Assembly: GCF_023721835.1 (NCBI RefSeq)
Contig: NZ_JAMKFE010000017.1
Span: 1-64,000, forward strand
Length of the DNA: 64,000 bases
Reading direction: 5' to 3'
Source of the DNA: Caldimonas mangrovi
GTDB taxonomy: Bacteria > Pseudomonadota > Gammaproteobacteria > Burkholderiales > Burkholderiaceae_C
Below, one piece after another: positions 52,064 through 60,822 of the stretch (positions within the stretch are counted from its first letter, which is position 1; the number at the start of each line of letters is the position of its first letter). The notes beneath the pieces are model-generated. The model worked only from the letters and a program-made list of their open reading frames with translations. It was not told the origin of the DNA and did not search any database. A program made the position numbers and the translations under genes.

Positions 52064-52902
52064 ACCGCAGGCTCCTCGAAGCGGTACAGCTGCTGCGGGT
52101 TGTCGACCAGCAGGCGTTGCCGCGCGTGTTCGTCCGGTGCAATCTGCGCGATCAGCGCGACCAACTGCGCCTCGTCGGGCACCGGGCCGGCGTGGTTGGG
52201 GTGCGGCCAATCGTTGCCCCACAGCACGCGGTCGCCGAACTCACGCACCAGCGTCCGGGCGAACGGCAAGGCGTCGGCATACGGCGGGCCGGCGCGGCTG
52301 ATGCGGTCGATGCCGCTGACCTTGACCCAGAAGCGCTGGTCTTCCATCAGCGCCAGCAGGGCACGAAAGGCAGGCTGGTCCGGGCCCAGGCCGGCATCGA
52401 TGCGGCCGATGTGGTCGATCACCACGGGCACCGGCGAACGCCGCAGTGCGGGGCCCAGCTCGGTGAGCATCGACGGTGCGCCGTGCAGCTGCAGGTGCCA
52501 GCCGAGCGGGCCCAGCCGCGCGCCGAGCGCCAGCACATCGTCGATGGGCGTCGCGCGGCCGAGGTGACCCATGTAGTTGAAGCGCACGCCGCGCAAGCCG
52601 GCCGCGTCGAGCCGGCGCAACTCGGCATCGGACACCTCGGTCGGCAGCAGCGCGACGCCGCGGTAGCGGCCCGGGCGCCCGGCCAACGCATCTTCGGTGG
52701 CCGCGTTGTCGAAGCCGTGGCAGGCCGATTGCACGACCACGCAGCGCTGCAGCCCGAGGCGGTCGTTCAGCGCATACAGCGTCTCCTTGGGGGCATCTTC
52801 CGCGGGCACGAAGCTGGCCTCGGCGGCGTAGGGAAACCGGTCGCGCGGCCCGAACACATGGCAGTGGGCATTGCAGGCGCCGGCAGGCAGGGTGAACGTC
52901 AT
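52060..52902 (-). CDS. LigI-like amidohydrolase (2-pyrone-4,6-dicarboxylate lactonase family)
   Basis: A 280-residue TIM-barrel amidohydrolase. The N-terminal metal/lactone-site motif is NAHCHVFGPRDRFPY. VVVQSACHGFDNAATEDAL, VRFNYMGHLGR, VVIDHIGRIDA and the C-terminal catalytic LWGNDWPHPN match 2-pyrone-4,6-dicarboxylate lactonase relatives. LigI-type enzymes open pyrone lactones in protocatechuate or gallate 4,5-cleavage pathways; the substrate here could be a related dicarboxylate. It is the first gene of the minus-strand operon, divergent from the LysR regulator, with an operator dyad between. Confidence 0.87.
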   Translation of the reverse strand: MTFTLPAGACNAHCHVFGPRDRFPYAAEASFVPAEDAPKETLYALNDRLGLQRCVVVQSACHGFDNAATEDALAGRPGRYRGVALLPTEVSDAELRRLDAAGLRGVRFNYMGHLGRATPIDDVLALGARLGPLGWHLQLHGAPSMLTELGPALRRSPVPVVIDHIGRIDAGLGPDQPAFRALLALMEDQRFWVKVSGIDRISRAGPPYADALPFARTLVREFGDRVLWGNDWPHPNHAGPVPDEAQLVALIAQIAPDEHARQRLLVDNPQQLYRFEEPAV

Positions 52903-52950
52903 GTGCAGATTCTGGGCAGCGCAGCGCCAGAGCGTAAGGGCATGGTGCCT

Positions 52951-52961
52951 ATAGCAGCTAT
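52951..52961. promoter_or_regulatory. short perfect dyad, probable LysR operator
   Basis: ATAGC-A-GCTAT is a perfect palindrome in the 70-base gap between the lactonase operon and the divergent LysR gene. It is AT-rich in a GC-rich genome and fits the T-N11-A LysR recognition frame with its flanking bases. Confidence 0.5.
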
Positions 52962-52972
52962 GCTTGCCGGCT

Positions 52973-53887
52973 ATGGACCTGAGGCAGTTGCAGTACTTCG
53001 CCAGCATCGTCGACGCCGGCAGCTTCAGCCGTGCGGCGGCGGCGCTGAACCTCGCGCAGCCGTCGCTGAGCCGTCAGGTCGCCTTGCTGGAGGCCGACCT
53101 GGGCCAGCGGCTGCTGACACGCACCGGCCGCGGCGTCACGCCGACCGAGGCGGGCGAGGCGCTGCTGGTGCACGCCCGCGCGATGCTCGACATCGCACAG
53201 CGGGCGCGCGACGAGTTGCGCGAGCTGCATGCCAGTCCCGGTGGGCGTGTGGTCGTGGGCTTGCCGCCGCGCGTGGCCTCGCGCGTCAGCGCCCCGCTGG
53301 TGCAGCGCTTCAGGGCGCAGTTTCCGCGGGCCGTGATCACGGTGTCCGAGGGCCTGAGCCTGCACCTGCGCGAATGGCTGGTCGCCGGCCGACTGGACCT
53401 GGCGCTGCTGTTCGATCCGCCGGCGTCACCGCAACTCGACTACCGGGTGCTGACGCACGACCCGCTGGTGCTGGTGGCACCCCCAGGGCACCCGAGGCTG
53501 CCCGCCCGCGTGGGGCTGGCGGCGCTGTCGAACTATCCGCTGGTGCTGCCCAGCGCGCCCAACGCGATCCGCAGCCTGGTCGACGCGGCATTGCGGCCGC
53601 GGCGTGTCGAGTTGCAGGTGGTGGCCGAGGTGGGGGCGGTGCAGACGGTGCTGTCGCTGGTGGCGCAAGGTGTCGGCTGCACCCTCCTGCCCGAGACGGC
53701 GGTGCAACTGGCCGACGGCCGGCCGGCACTGCAATGCGCACGCATCGGCCCGCCGGTGATCCGCAACAGCCTGGTGCTTGCGGTGCCGCGCGCCCGGCCG
53801 GCCACGCGGCTGACGCGAGAGACCGCGCAACTGCTGTGCGAGCTGGATTTCGGCGGAACCCGTGCGCGTGGCGGCCAACCGCGGTAG
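52973..53887 (+). CDS. LysR-family regulator of the lactonase operon
   Basis: A 304-residue regulator. The helix-turn-helix is MDLRQLQYFASIVDAGSFSR, AAAALNLAQPSLSRQVALL. The effector domain starts near residue 90 (VVVGLPPRVASRVSAPLV) and resembles the CbnR/NAC group that responds to aromatic-pathway metabolites. The start at 52973 is used; an upstream TTG would add three residues. It is divergent from the catabolic operon and probably activates it when an intermediate binds. Confidence 0.9.
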   Translation: MDLRQLQYFASIVDAGSFSRAAAALNLAQPSLSRQVALLEADLGQRLLTRTGRGVTPTEAGEALLVHARAMLDIAQRARDELRELHASPGGRVVVGLPPRVASRVSAPLVQRFRAQFPRAVITVSEGLSLHLREWLVAGRLDLALLFDPPASPQLDYRVLTHDPLVLVAPPGHPRLPARVGLAALSNYPLVLPSAPNAIRSLVDAALRPRRVELQVVAEVGAVQTVLSLVAQGVGCTLLPETAVQLADGRPALQCARIGPPVIRNSLVLAVPRARPATRLTRETAQLLCELDFGGTRARGGQPR

Positions 53888-53926
53888 TCTGGGCCGCTGT
53901 CGTCTGCAACCGCGAAAGCAAGCGCG

Positions 53927-54838
53927 ATGAACGACTCCGAGACCCTGGCCCGGTCACTGACGCGCCGCTTCGGTGGCCGGTGGTCCGCACAGCCCTTGCG
54001 CGCCAGCAGCTTCTGCTCGACGTGGCACGCGCGCGGTCGCGGCATGGACGCGTTCGTGAAGTCGCTGCCGATGTCGTCGGCGCCGGTGCTCGAAGCCGAG
54101 GCGGACGGGCTCGACGCGCTGGCGGCCACTCGCACGGTCGCAGTGCCGGCGGTGCACGGCTGCTGGTGCGACGAAGAGGCCGGACTCGCCGTGCTGGCGA
54201 TGCAGTGGATGACGCTGCGCCTGCCCGACGCGGGCTTCGGTGAACGCTTCGGGCGGGCGCTCGGTGCCTTGCACCGGGCCCTGCCGCCCGCAGGGGGCGG
54301 ATGTTTCGGATGGCATCGTGACAACATGCTCGGCGGCACACCGCAGCGCAACCGGTGGAGCGCGCACGGTGGTCGCAACGGCTGGATCGCCTTCGTGGCG
54401 CACGAGCGGCTCGGCGCCCTGAACGCGCGGCTGGCCCATCGCGGCGCACCGGCCGCACTGCGGGCCGCGGTCGACCAGGTGATCGCGGCCCTGCCCGGCT
54501 GCTTCGACGACGGCTACGCGCCGCGCGCCAGCCTGGTCCACGGCGACCTGTGGTCCGGCAACTGGGCCATGCTGACCGACGGCACGCCGGTGGTCTACGA
54601 CCCGGCCGTTTCGTGCTCGGACGCCGAGGCGGAACTCGCGATGATGGAGCTGTTCGGCGGCCCGCCATCGGGCTTCTGGCAGGCCTACCGGCAGGCCGCA
54701 GGCCTGCACGAGGGCTACCCCCGCCGGCGCGCGCTGTACCAGCTCTACCACCTGCTCAATCACGTGCTGCTGTTCGGCGGCTCGTACGAACAGCAGGCGT
54801 TGGCGTGTGCGCACCGGCTGCTGAAGGGCAGCGGTTGA
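53927..54838 (+). CDS. fructosamine kinase-family protein
   Basis: A 303-residue protein kinase-like-fold small-molecule kinase. Features seen are GDLWSGN with its catalytic Asp (near residue 206) and YDPAVSCSDAEAELAMMELFGG (metal-binding Asp and family signature), then YQLYHLLNHVLLFGGSY near the end. This is the fructosamine/ketosamine-3-kinase family that phosphorylates glycated amines for repair. An N-terminal Lys in FVKSLP is the probable ATP-binding lysine. It is monocistronic, 39 bases after the LysR gene. Confidence 0.9.
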   Translation: MNDSETLARSLTRRFGGRWSAQPLRASSFCSTWHARGRGMDAFVKSLPMSSAPVLEAEADGLDALAATRTVAVPAVHGCWCDEEAGLAVLAMQWMTLRLPDAGFGERFGRALGALHRALPPAGGGCFGWHRDNMLGGTPQRNRWSAHGGRNGWIAFVAHERLGALNARLAHRGAPAALRAAVDQVIAALPGCFDDGYAPRASLVHGDLWSGNWAMLTDGTPVVYDPAVSCSDAEAELAMMELFGGPPSGFWQAYRQAAGLHEGYPRRRALYQLYHLLNHVLLFGGSYEQQALACAHRLLKGSG

Positions 54839-55002
54839 AAGCGGAATTCATGCGGCAGCAGCGCCGCTGATACGGCACGCCAGCGGTGGCGCCGGGACCG
54901 GCGAAGCACGAGAACCCGTCGCCGGCGTATGCACCGGGCGGCACTGCGCCGGCCGCTGCCGTGGAAGAATCGACGCCTGTCTTGTGCCACGCGAGCTGCG
55001 CC

Positions 55003-55647
55003 ATGATTTACGGCATCACCGACCTCACCACCTACATCCTCGGCACTGTCTTCATCGTGCTGCTGCCCGGCCCCAACTCGCTCTATGTGATGTCGGTCGC
55101 GTCGCGCTGGGGGGTGGCGGCCGGCTACCGCGGCGCCTGCGGCGTGTTTGCCGGCGACGCGATCCTGATGCTGCTGTCGGCCGGCGGTGCCGCGTCGCTG
55201 CTGAAAACCACGCCTGCGTTGTTCCTGGCCCTCAAATACGCCGGCGCCGCCTACCTGACGTGGGTCGGCATCGGCCTGCTGCGCTCGGCAGTGGCGACAT
55301 GGCGCGGCCGCGGCGAACTGGCTCCCGAGGCGGCGCCTGACGCCAGCCGACCTTTTCGCGCCGCGCTGGTCATCAGCCTGATGAATCCGAAGGCCATCCT
55401 GTTTTTCGTGTCCTTCTTCATCCAGTTCGTCGACCCGGCCTATGCCCACCCGGAGCTGTCGTTCCTGCTGCTGGGTGCGATCGTGCAGATCTGCAGCGCG
55501 GCCTACCTGTCGCTGCTGATTTTCGGCGGCGCCTATCTGGCCCAGCAGTTCCGCCGCCGGCGCCGGCTGGCGGCCGCCGGCACGGGCAGCGTCGGCGGCC
55601 TGTTCCTAGGCTTCGGGGCCAAGCTTGCGAGTGCTAGCCTCGGTTAA
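55003..55647 (+). CDS. leuE: leucine efflux protein LeuE
   Basis: A 214-residue LysE-superfamily exporter with six membrane helices. Motifs close to LeuE are VFIVLLPGPNSLYVMSVA, GVFAGDAILMLLSAGG, LKTTPALFLALKYAGAAYL and SLMNPKAILFFVSFFIQFVDP. The start at 55003 (MIYGITDLTTYILG) matches the family length. It exports leucine and related hydrophobic amino acids from the cytoplasm. The last 42 bases overlap the convergent TetR gene. Confidence 0.9.
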   Translation: MIYGITDLTTYILGTVFIVLLPGPNSLYVMSVASRWGVAAGYRGACGVFAGDAILMLLSAGGAASLLKTTPALFLALKYAGAAYLTWVGIGLLRSAVATWRGRGELAPEAAPDASRPFRAALVISLMNPKAILFFVSFFIQFVDPAYAHPELSFLLLGAIVQICSAAYLSLLIFGGAYLAQQFRRRRRLAAAGTGSVGGLFLGFGAKLASASLG

Positions 55648-56325
55648 GTAGCCGCACAGGGCGCGGGCGATCTCATCCGCGAGCGCGGTGTCGCTGACGC
55701 CCGGCGGCGGGTTCAGCACGGCCTGGTGCACCAGGCCCTCTCCCACCGTCAGCAGCGTGCGGGTCGCGAGCGCGGCATCGCCGATGCCGAGCGCGCCGGC
55801 CCGGGATTCGAGCCACCGGTGCACCTGTTGCGCGACCCGCTGCTTCGCGGGGCTGGCGCTGTCGTGCTGGGCGAGCTGCGGCAGCTCCAGGTGCAGCATG
55901 CGCTGCAGTGCGGGCCGATGGCGGTGCACCGCAAGGCTGCGTTGCACGAGGCGGGCGATGGTGTCGCGCAAGGGCACGGCGGCGCCGTCGAGCGCGTCGA
56001 GCACCGCGTCGGCGACCTCATCGAGATGGCGTTCGTGCAGTGCCGTCAGCAGCGCCTGCTTGTTGGGAAAGTACTGGTACAGCGAGCCGATGCCGACGCC
56101 GGCCACCTCGGCGATGCGGTTGGTGGTCGCGCCCGCCCCTTCGTGGTCGAAAACGCGAGTTGCGGCTTCGAGGATCGCGTCCACCGTGTGCCGCGAACGC
56201 TCTTGTGCCGGCTGCTTGCGCGGCGGTTGCGGCCGCAGCGGCGTGCCGGCGGAATGCGAGTTTCTCGGCGCGAGGCGGCTGCCTACAGTGCGTGCATCGC
56301 CATTCGACGTGTTCCGCCCTCGCAT
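55606..56325 (-). CDS. TetR-family transcriptional regulator
   Basis: A regulator of up to 239 residues. The helix-turn-helix is at about residues 45-90 (TVDAILEAATRVFDHEG, TNRIAEVAGVGIGSLYQYFPNKQALL). The ligand-binding helical domain follows. The ATG at 56325 faces the ATG of the methyltransferase at 56324, so the reading frames overlap by two bases. This is unusual, and the true start may be one of the codons within the first 40 poorly conserved residues. It probably represses itself and the divergent methyltransferase gene. Confidence 0.85.
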   Translation of the reverse strand: MRGRNTSNGDARTVGSRLAPRNSHSAGTPLRPQPPRKQPAQERSRHTVDAILEAATRVFDHEGAGATTNRIAEVAGVGIGSLYQYFPNKQALLTALHERHLDEVADAVLDALDGAAVPLRDTIARLVQRSLAVHRHRPALQRMLHLELPQLAQHDSASPAKQRVAQQVHRWLESRAGALGIGDAALATRTLLTVGEGLVHQAVLNPPPGVSDTALADEIARALCGYLTEASTRKLGPEA

Positions 56326-56764
56326 GAAAAAGCTCCTTCCACCGGTTCTGTTTGCCCTGTGCGCCGCAGCGATGTTCGCGGCGGAGCGCGTGCCCGGCGC
56401 CGACGCCCTACCCACCACCGGCCGGCTGGGCGGGGCGGCGGCGGTCGCTGCAGGGCTGGTGCTGCTGGTCGCCGCCCGGGTGCAGTTTGCCAGGGCGCGC
56501 ACCAACGTCTACACCTTCGACGAGCCGGGGCAACTGGTGACGGGCGGCGTGTTCCGGCTCAGCCGGCATCCGATGTATCTCGGCTTCACGCTGGTGCTGC
56601 TGGGGCTGGCGCTGTGCCTGCGCTCGGTGCCCGCGCTGGGGCTGGCGGCGGCCTTCGCGGGGGTGGCCGACCGCTGGTACATCGCGTTCGAGGAACGCTG
56701 GCTGCGCAGCAAGTTCGGGCCGGCGTACCTGGAGTACGCGGCCCGCACGCGCAAGTGGTTCTGA
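56324..56764 (+). CDS. isoprenylcysteine carboxyl methyltransferase-family membrane protein
   Basis: A 146-residue protein with three or four membrane helices and the ICMT/PEMT signature NVYTFDEPGQLVTGGVF, RLSRHPMYLGF, followed by the C-terminal FEERWLRSKFGPAYLEYAARTRKWF. Bacterial members methylate small lipophilic or protein thiol/carboxyl substrates using AdoMet; substrates are mostly unknown. Its start codon overlaps the divergent TetR start. No ribosome-binding site is clear, which fits a near-leaderless transcript, though a different start is possible. Confidence 0.85.
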   Translation: MKKLLPPVLFALCAAAMFAAERVPGADALPTTGRLGGAAAVAAGLVLLVAARVQFARARTNVYTFDEPGQLVTGGVFRLSRHPMYLGFTLVLLGLALCLRSVPALGLAAAFAGVADRWYIAFEERWLRSKFGPAYLEYAARTRKWF

Positions 56765-56772
56765 TCAGGGCC

Positions 56773-58425
56773 TCAGGCCGCGGCCCAGCCCATCGCCGGC
56801 CGGGACGGTGCCGTCCCGACACGAGCGGTCGGCGCGTCCTGCAGCGGCGCCCCGCCTTCGTTGCGCAGACGGAACACCGCGACCGCGCCGGCCAGCTGCT
56901 GCGCCTGATCGCGCAGCGACTGTGCCGCGGCGGCCGACTCCTCGACCAGCGCCGCGTTCTGCTGCGTGACGAGATCGAGCTGCGCCACGGCCTGGTTGAC
57001 CTGCCCGATGCCGTCGCGCTGCTCTTCGGCGGCGGTGGCGATGTCGCCGATCAGGGTCGAGACGCGGCGCACGCTCTGCACGATCTCCTGCATCGCCTCG
57101 CCCGTCTGCGCGACGAGCTGTTCGCCGGCCTCGACGTTGTCGACCGACGTGCCGATCAGGCTCTTGATCTCGCGCGCGGCCTGCGCCGAGCGCTGGGCCA
57201 GCGTGCGCACCTCGCCGGCCACGACCGCGAAGCCGCGGCCCTGCTCGCCGGCGCGCGCCGCTTCGACGGCCGCGTTCAGCGCCAGGATGTTGGTCTGGAA
57301 CGCGATGCCGTCGATGACGCCGATGATGTCGGCGATCTTGCGCGAACTGGCGGTGATCTGCTGCATGCTGCCGACCACCTGCGCGACGACCTCGCCGCCG
57401 CGTGCAGCGGCCTCGGCGGCGGACACCGCCAGCTGGTTGGCCTGCCGTGCGTTGTCGGCGGACTGGCCGACGGCCGCCGTCATCTCTTCCATCGAGCTGG
57501 CGGTCTGCTGCAGGCTGGAGGCCATCTGCTCGGTGCGCGACGACAGGTCGTGGTTGCCGGCGGCGATTTCGGTCGAGGCCGTGCGGATGGAATCGGTTGA
57601 CAGCCGCACCTGGGACACCGTGCCCGAGAGTGAGCCGACCATCTGCTGCACCTGTCCCATCAGGCTGCCGGCCGGCGCGGCCCGCACGGTGACCGACAGG
57701 TCGCCCCGGGCGACGGCCGACATCGTCGCGATCGCCTCGGCGGGCTCGCCGCCCAGCTGCGTCAGCACGCTGCGAGCGATCAGCACCCCGGCGCCACCGA
57801 CGATGACCAGCAGCACCACGCCGACGACGAGGTCGCGCACCACTTCGGCCGCGATGACGGCGCCGACATCGTCCATGTACAGACCGGCACCGACGACCCA
57901 GTTCCACTGCGGCACGCTGATCACGTACTGCAGCTTCGGCACCGGCTCTGTGCTGCCCGGGCGCGGGAAGTGGGTGTCGACGAAGGCGCGGCCGTTGGAC
58001 GAGGCACGCACGGCAGCGCTCAAGTCTTTCAGCGTGTAGCGGCCCAGGCCGTCCTTGAGCTTGTCGGCCATGTTCTGGCCCATCCACTCCGGCTTGATCG
58101 GGTGCATCACCGAAACGCCGTCCATGGTCCAGGCGTAGAAGTATTCGCTGCGGCCGTCCGCGCCGCCGAAGCGTGCGCCGCGAATCGCCTCGCGTGACGC
58201 GGCCTGCGCGTCCTCGACGCTGATCTTGCCGGCGGCGGCGAGTTGCTGGTAGTGGGTGACCGCGTTGTGCACGGACTCCACGGCGGCTTGCAGCGCGTCG
58301 CGGCGCATCTGCAGGATGCCGTTGCGTGACTTCAGTGCGGACAGGGTGACGAGGCAGACGACACCGATGACTGCCGAGACGACGAGCAGGCCGATACGGC
58401 GCTTGAAGGACCAGGTGTTGAGCAT
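56773..58425 (-). CDS. methyl-accepting chemotaxis protein with sCache domain
   Basis: A 550-residue chemoreceptor. Membrane helix 1 is at about residues 10-32. A periplasmic single-Cache domain ([35 protein letters not shown]) is followed by helix 2 at about 175-200 and a HAMP-like region. The cytoplasmic signalling coiled coil has its conserved hairpin at [19 protein letters not shown] with [15 protein letters not shown]. The tail has no CheR/CheB pentapeptide (it ends PAMGWAAA). Cache receptors of this type sense small organic acids. A second ATG 11 codons upstream is less likely. Confidence 0.93.
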   Translation of the reverse strand: MLNTWSFKRRIGLLVVSAVIGVVCLVTLSALKSRNGILQMRRDALQAAVESVHNAVTHYQQLAAAGKISVEDAQAASREAIRGARFGGADGRSEYFYAWTMDGVSVMHPIKPEWMGQNMADKLKDGLGRYTLKDLSAAVRASSNGRAFVDTHFPRPGSTEPVPKLQYVISVPQWNWVVGAGLYMDDVGAVIAAEVVRDLVVGVVLLVIVGGAGVLIARSVLTQLGGEPAEAIATMSAVARGDLSVTVRAAPAGSLMGQVQQMVGSLSGTVSQVRLSTDSIRTASTEIAAGNHDLSSRTEQMASSLQQTASSMEEMTAAVGQSADNARQANQLAVSAAEAAARGGEVVAQVVGSMQQITASSRKIADIIGVIDGIAFQTNILALNAAVEAARAGEQGRGFAVVAGEVRTLAQRSAQAAREIKSLIGTSVDNVEAGEQLVAQTGEAMQEIVQSVRRVSTLIGDIATAAEEQRDGIGQVNQAVAQLDLVTQQNAALVEESAAAAQSLRDQAQQLAGAVAVFRLRNEGGAPLQDAPTARVGTAPSRPAMGWAAA

Positions 58426-58562
58426 AGGAAGCCGAAGACGGACGCCGCGCGGGCGCAAAGATGAAAACGGGATACAGCCTTCCGTTTTCGGCCGCGCGGC
58501 GCCTGACTTGAGCGCACGATTTCACACTGCGCCGCGTTCTCGTCGCGGCGCCTGCCGGCAGC

Positions 58563-59237
58563 TCACATCGGCAGCTGGCTCGAGCGCTCCTGCCGCTCGT
58601 ACGGCGTCAGCATCTCGCCGCTGTCGGTGGCGTCTTCCCGGCGCTGCTGCAACGCGGCGCCCAGGCGCTGCGTCTGCTGCCGCAAGGTCGGCACCAGGCT
58701 GTCGCGCCCGGTCATCGAGCGGTACACCAGGGCCGCACCGGCCGCCACGGTCAGCAGCTGGCCCAGGAAAGAGGCCCGCCGGCGCGTCATCAGCCACAGC
58801 CCGGCGCCCAGCGTGACCCAGTGCTCGCCGGGCAGGCTGTCGCGCGCGGCGTCCATCTGTTGCCAGCGCTGCAGCCGTTCGCGTGCCGAGGACGCCAGCT
58901 CGCTGCCCCGCTGCAGGGCCTGGTCGGCCCGCTCGCGCAGCAGCGCCGCCTGCGCGTTGCGCGAGGCGTCTTCGCCACCGGTGTCATGCCCTGCCGAGGC
59001 GCCCAGGCCCGAATCGCGGTCGGACGCGAGGCCGGTGCCGCGCAGCGGGCCGTCCGAATCGGAGCGCACTTCCGGCGACACCAGCCCCTCGGGGTGCGAA
59101 GTGCTGGCGCCTTGGCGCAGCTCGCGCGGCACGCGCAGGTCGCTGTCGCCGAGGCCGGCGTTGTAGGGGGTGCCGGTCAGGTCGTTGCCGGCGCGGGGGG
59201 TGTTCGGGCCGGAGCGGCCCGTGTCGGATGTCGCCAT
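58563..59237 (-). CDS. hypothetical protein with a central membrane segment
   Basis: A 224-residue protein. GAAGGAG precedes the ATG. Residues 1-95 are Gly/Ser/Asp-rich and disordered. A helical part with ARERLQRWQQMD follows, then one hydrophobic segment (about 165-182, LGQLLTVAAGAALVYRSM) and a charged C-terminal tail. The composition resembles hydrophilic stress or desiccation-type proteins. It is followed upstream by a CBS-domain gene with 38 bases between, so it is probably co-transcribed. No family was recognised. Confidence 0.65.
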   Translation of the reverse strand: MATSDTGRSGPNTPRAGNDLTGTPYNAGLGDSDLRVPRELRQGASTSHPEGLVSPEVRSDSDGPLRGTGLASDRDSGLGASAGHDTGGEDASRNAQAALLRERADQALQRGSELASSARERLQRWQQMDAARDSLPGEHWVTLGAGLWLMTRRRASFLGQLLTVAAGAALVYRSMTGRDSLVPTLRQQTQRLGAALQQRREDATDSGEMLTPYERQERSSQLPM

Positions 59238-59275
59238 GAGTAGTCTCCTTCGGGTATGAATGAAAGCGGCAGCGC

Positions 59276-59785
59276 TCACTCGGGCATCGCGCCCGGCACG
59301 CCGGGCGACCAGCGCTTCGGCCGTGCGCGACGGCCCACCGCCTGTTCGCGGGTGCGGTCGGACCCGGAAGGCAGCGAGATCTCGGCGAGCGCGGCGATGG
59401 CCGCCTGCGGTGCAGCCTTGGTTGCGACGTCGCCGAGCGAGAGCATCCCGACCAGCTGGCGCTGGCGGTCGAGCACCGGCATGCGGCGGATTTGCAGACG
59501 CTGCATCGAGTCGGTCACTTCTTCCAGCAACTGGTCCTCGTAGCAGCAGTGCACGTCGCCGGTCATCACGTCCTGCAGCGGCGTGCGGTCTGCCGGCAAC
59601 GCACGGGCGGCGGCGCGCACGACGATGTCGCGGTCGGTGACGATGCCGACGACACGGTTGCGCCGGCACACCGGCAGCGCGCCGACGTTGAGGTCGTCCA
59701 TGGCCTGGGCAGCGCTCCGAAGGTTGTCGCCGGGCGCCATCGCATGCGCGCCGCGCGTCATCACGTCGGAAACCTGGGTTTTCAT
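59276..59785 (-). CDS. CBS-domain protein
   Basis: A 169-residue protein of two CBS domains: residues 1-60 (VSDVMTRGAHAMAPGDNLRS, VVGIVTDRDIVVR) and 70-125 (LQDVMTGDVHCCYEDQLLE, LVGMLSLGDVAT). CBS pairs bind adenosine nucleotides and sense energy state; stand-alone members often respond to stress. A basic, Pro-rich tail follows the second domain. It shares a transcript with the 58563 gene by spacing and strand. Confidence 0.88.
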   Translation of the reverse strand: MKTQVSDVMTRGAHAMAPGDNLRSAAQAMDDLNVGALPVCRRNRVVGIVTDRDIVVRAAARALPADRTPLQDVMTGDVHCCYEDQLLEEVTDSMQRLQIRRMPVLDRQRQLVGMLSLGDVATKAAPQAAIAALAEISLPSGSDRTREQAVGRRARPKRWSPGVPGAMPE

Positions 59786-59868
59786 GGCGGCTCCTGGAGT
59801 AAGGGGGAATCCGCTCAAAAGCGGAGCTTCCGCCGTATCGGGCAATCCGCGTACCGGGTGCCGGTGCG

Positions 59869-60822
59869 TCAACGGGCCGGCTTCAGCGCCCGGAAATCCA
59901 GCGCCTGCTGCCGCAGGAAGTGTTCGAACGCGGCCGTGCTGCGGCCGGCCGGCAGGTTGTTGGCGGCCTGCAGGCGCTGCTGCAGCACCGGCTCGCGCAA
60001 GGCGGCAGCCACCGTCGCATGGATCTTCGCGACCACACCGGCCGGTGTGCGGCCCGGCGCGAACAGCCCGAATACCGACGACAGGTTGGCTGCCGCGAAA
60101 CCGGCCTCGGCCAGTGTCGGCACCCCGGGCAGCACCGGCAGCCGTTGCGGCGCGCCGACCGCGAGCGGCGTGAAGCGGCCATCGGCCACGTAGTGCAGCT
60201 GCAGCGGCGCGACATTCGTCGACAGCACCTCGAACTGGCCGCCCAGTGCATCGTTCAACTGCGGGCCGCCGCCCTTGTACGGAATGTGCGTGATCTCGAC
60301 AGCCGCCGAGCGGCATACCAGCTGCCACACCAGGTGACCCAGCGTGCCGGTGCCCGACGTGGCCCAGCGCAACGCGCCGGGGCGCTGGCGGGCGTCGTCC
60401 AGCAACGCGGCCAGCGTGGCACCCGGCCAGGCCGGCGTGCCGACGACGATCAATGGCGTGTGCATCACGTCGATCACCGGCGCGATGTCGCGCAGGGGGT
60501 CGAAGCCGGTGCGGGTCAGCAGCGGTGCAAGCGTCAGGGTGCTGGCGGCTGCAAAGCACAAGGTGTGGCCGTCGGGCTCGGCGCGTGCGAGAGCGTCCAT
60601 CGCCAGCACGCCACCGGCACCCGGCCGGTGTTCCACCCGCACCGGCACGCCCAGCCTCGGCGCCAGCAGGTCGGCCAGCGTGCGCGCGGTCTCGTCGCTG
60701 ATGCCGCCCGGCGCATAGGCGACCAGCAGGCGCAGCGGTTGGGCCGGCCACGGCGCTTCGGCGAACACGGCGGGCGCAGCACCGAGGGCTGCGACGCAGA
60801 ACTGCCGCCGGCCCAGTGTCAT
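59869..60822 (-). CDS. Bug/TctC solute receptor
   Basis: A 317-residue periplasmic protein. A signal peptide (residues 1-21) with a Tat-like GRRQF start precedes the mature core. Bug-family marks are LLVAYAPGGISDETARTLA, VRVEHRPGAGGVLAMDAL, ARAEPDGHTL, THIPYKGGGPQLNDALGGQ and SVFGLFAPGRTPAG. No TctA/TctB partner is adjacent. Its start overlaps the stop of the LysR gene by 4 bases, so the two form a regulator-receptor pair on one transcript. Confidence 0.9.
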   Translation of the reverse strand: MTLGRRQFCVAALGAAPAVFAEAPWPAQPLRLLVAYAPGGISDETARTLADLLAPRLGVPVRVEHRPGAGGVLAMDALARAEPDGHTLCFAAASTLTLAPLLTRTGFDPLRDIAPVIDVMHTPLIVVGTPAWPGATLAALLDDARQRPGALRWATSGTGTLGHLVWQLVCRSAAVEITHIPYKGGGPQLNDALGGQFEVLSTNVAPLQLHYVADGRFTPLAVGAPQRLPVLPGVPTLAEAGFAAANLSSVFGLFAPGRTPAGVVAKIHATVAAALREPVLQQRLQAANNLPAGRSTAAFEHFLRQQALDFRALKPAR

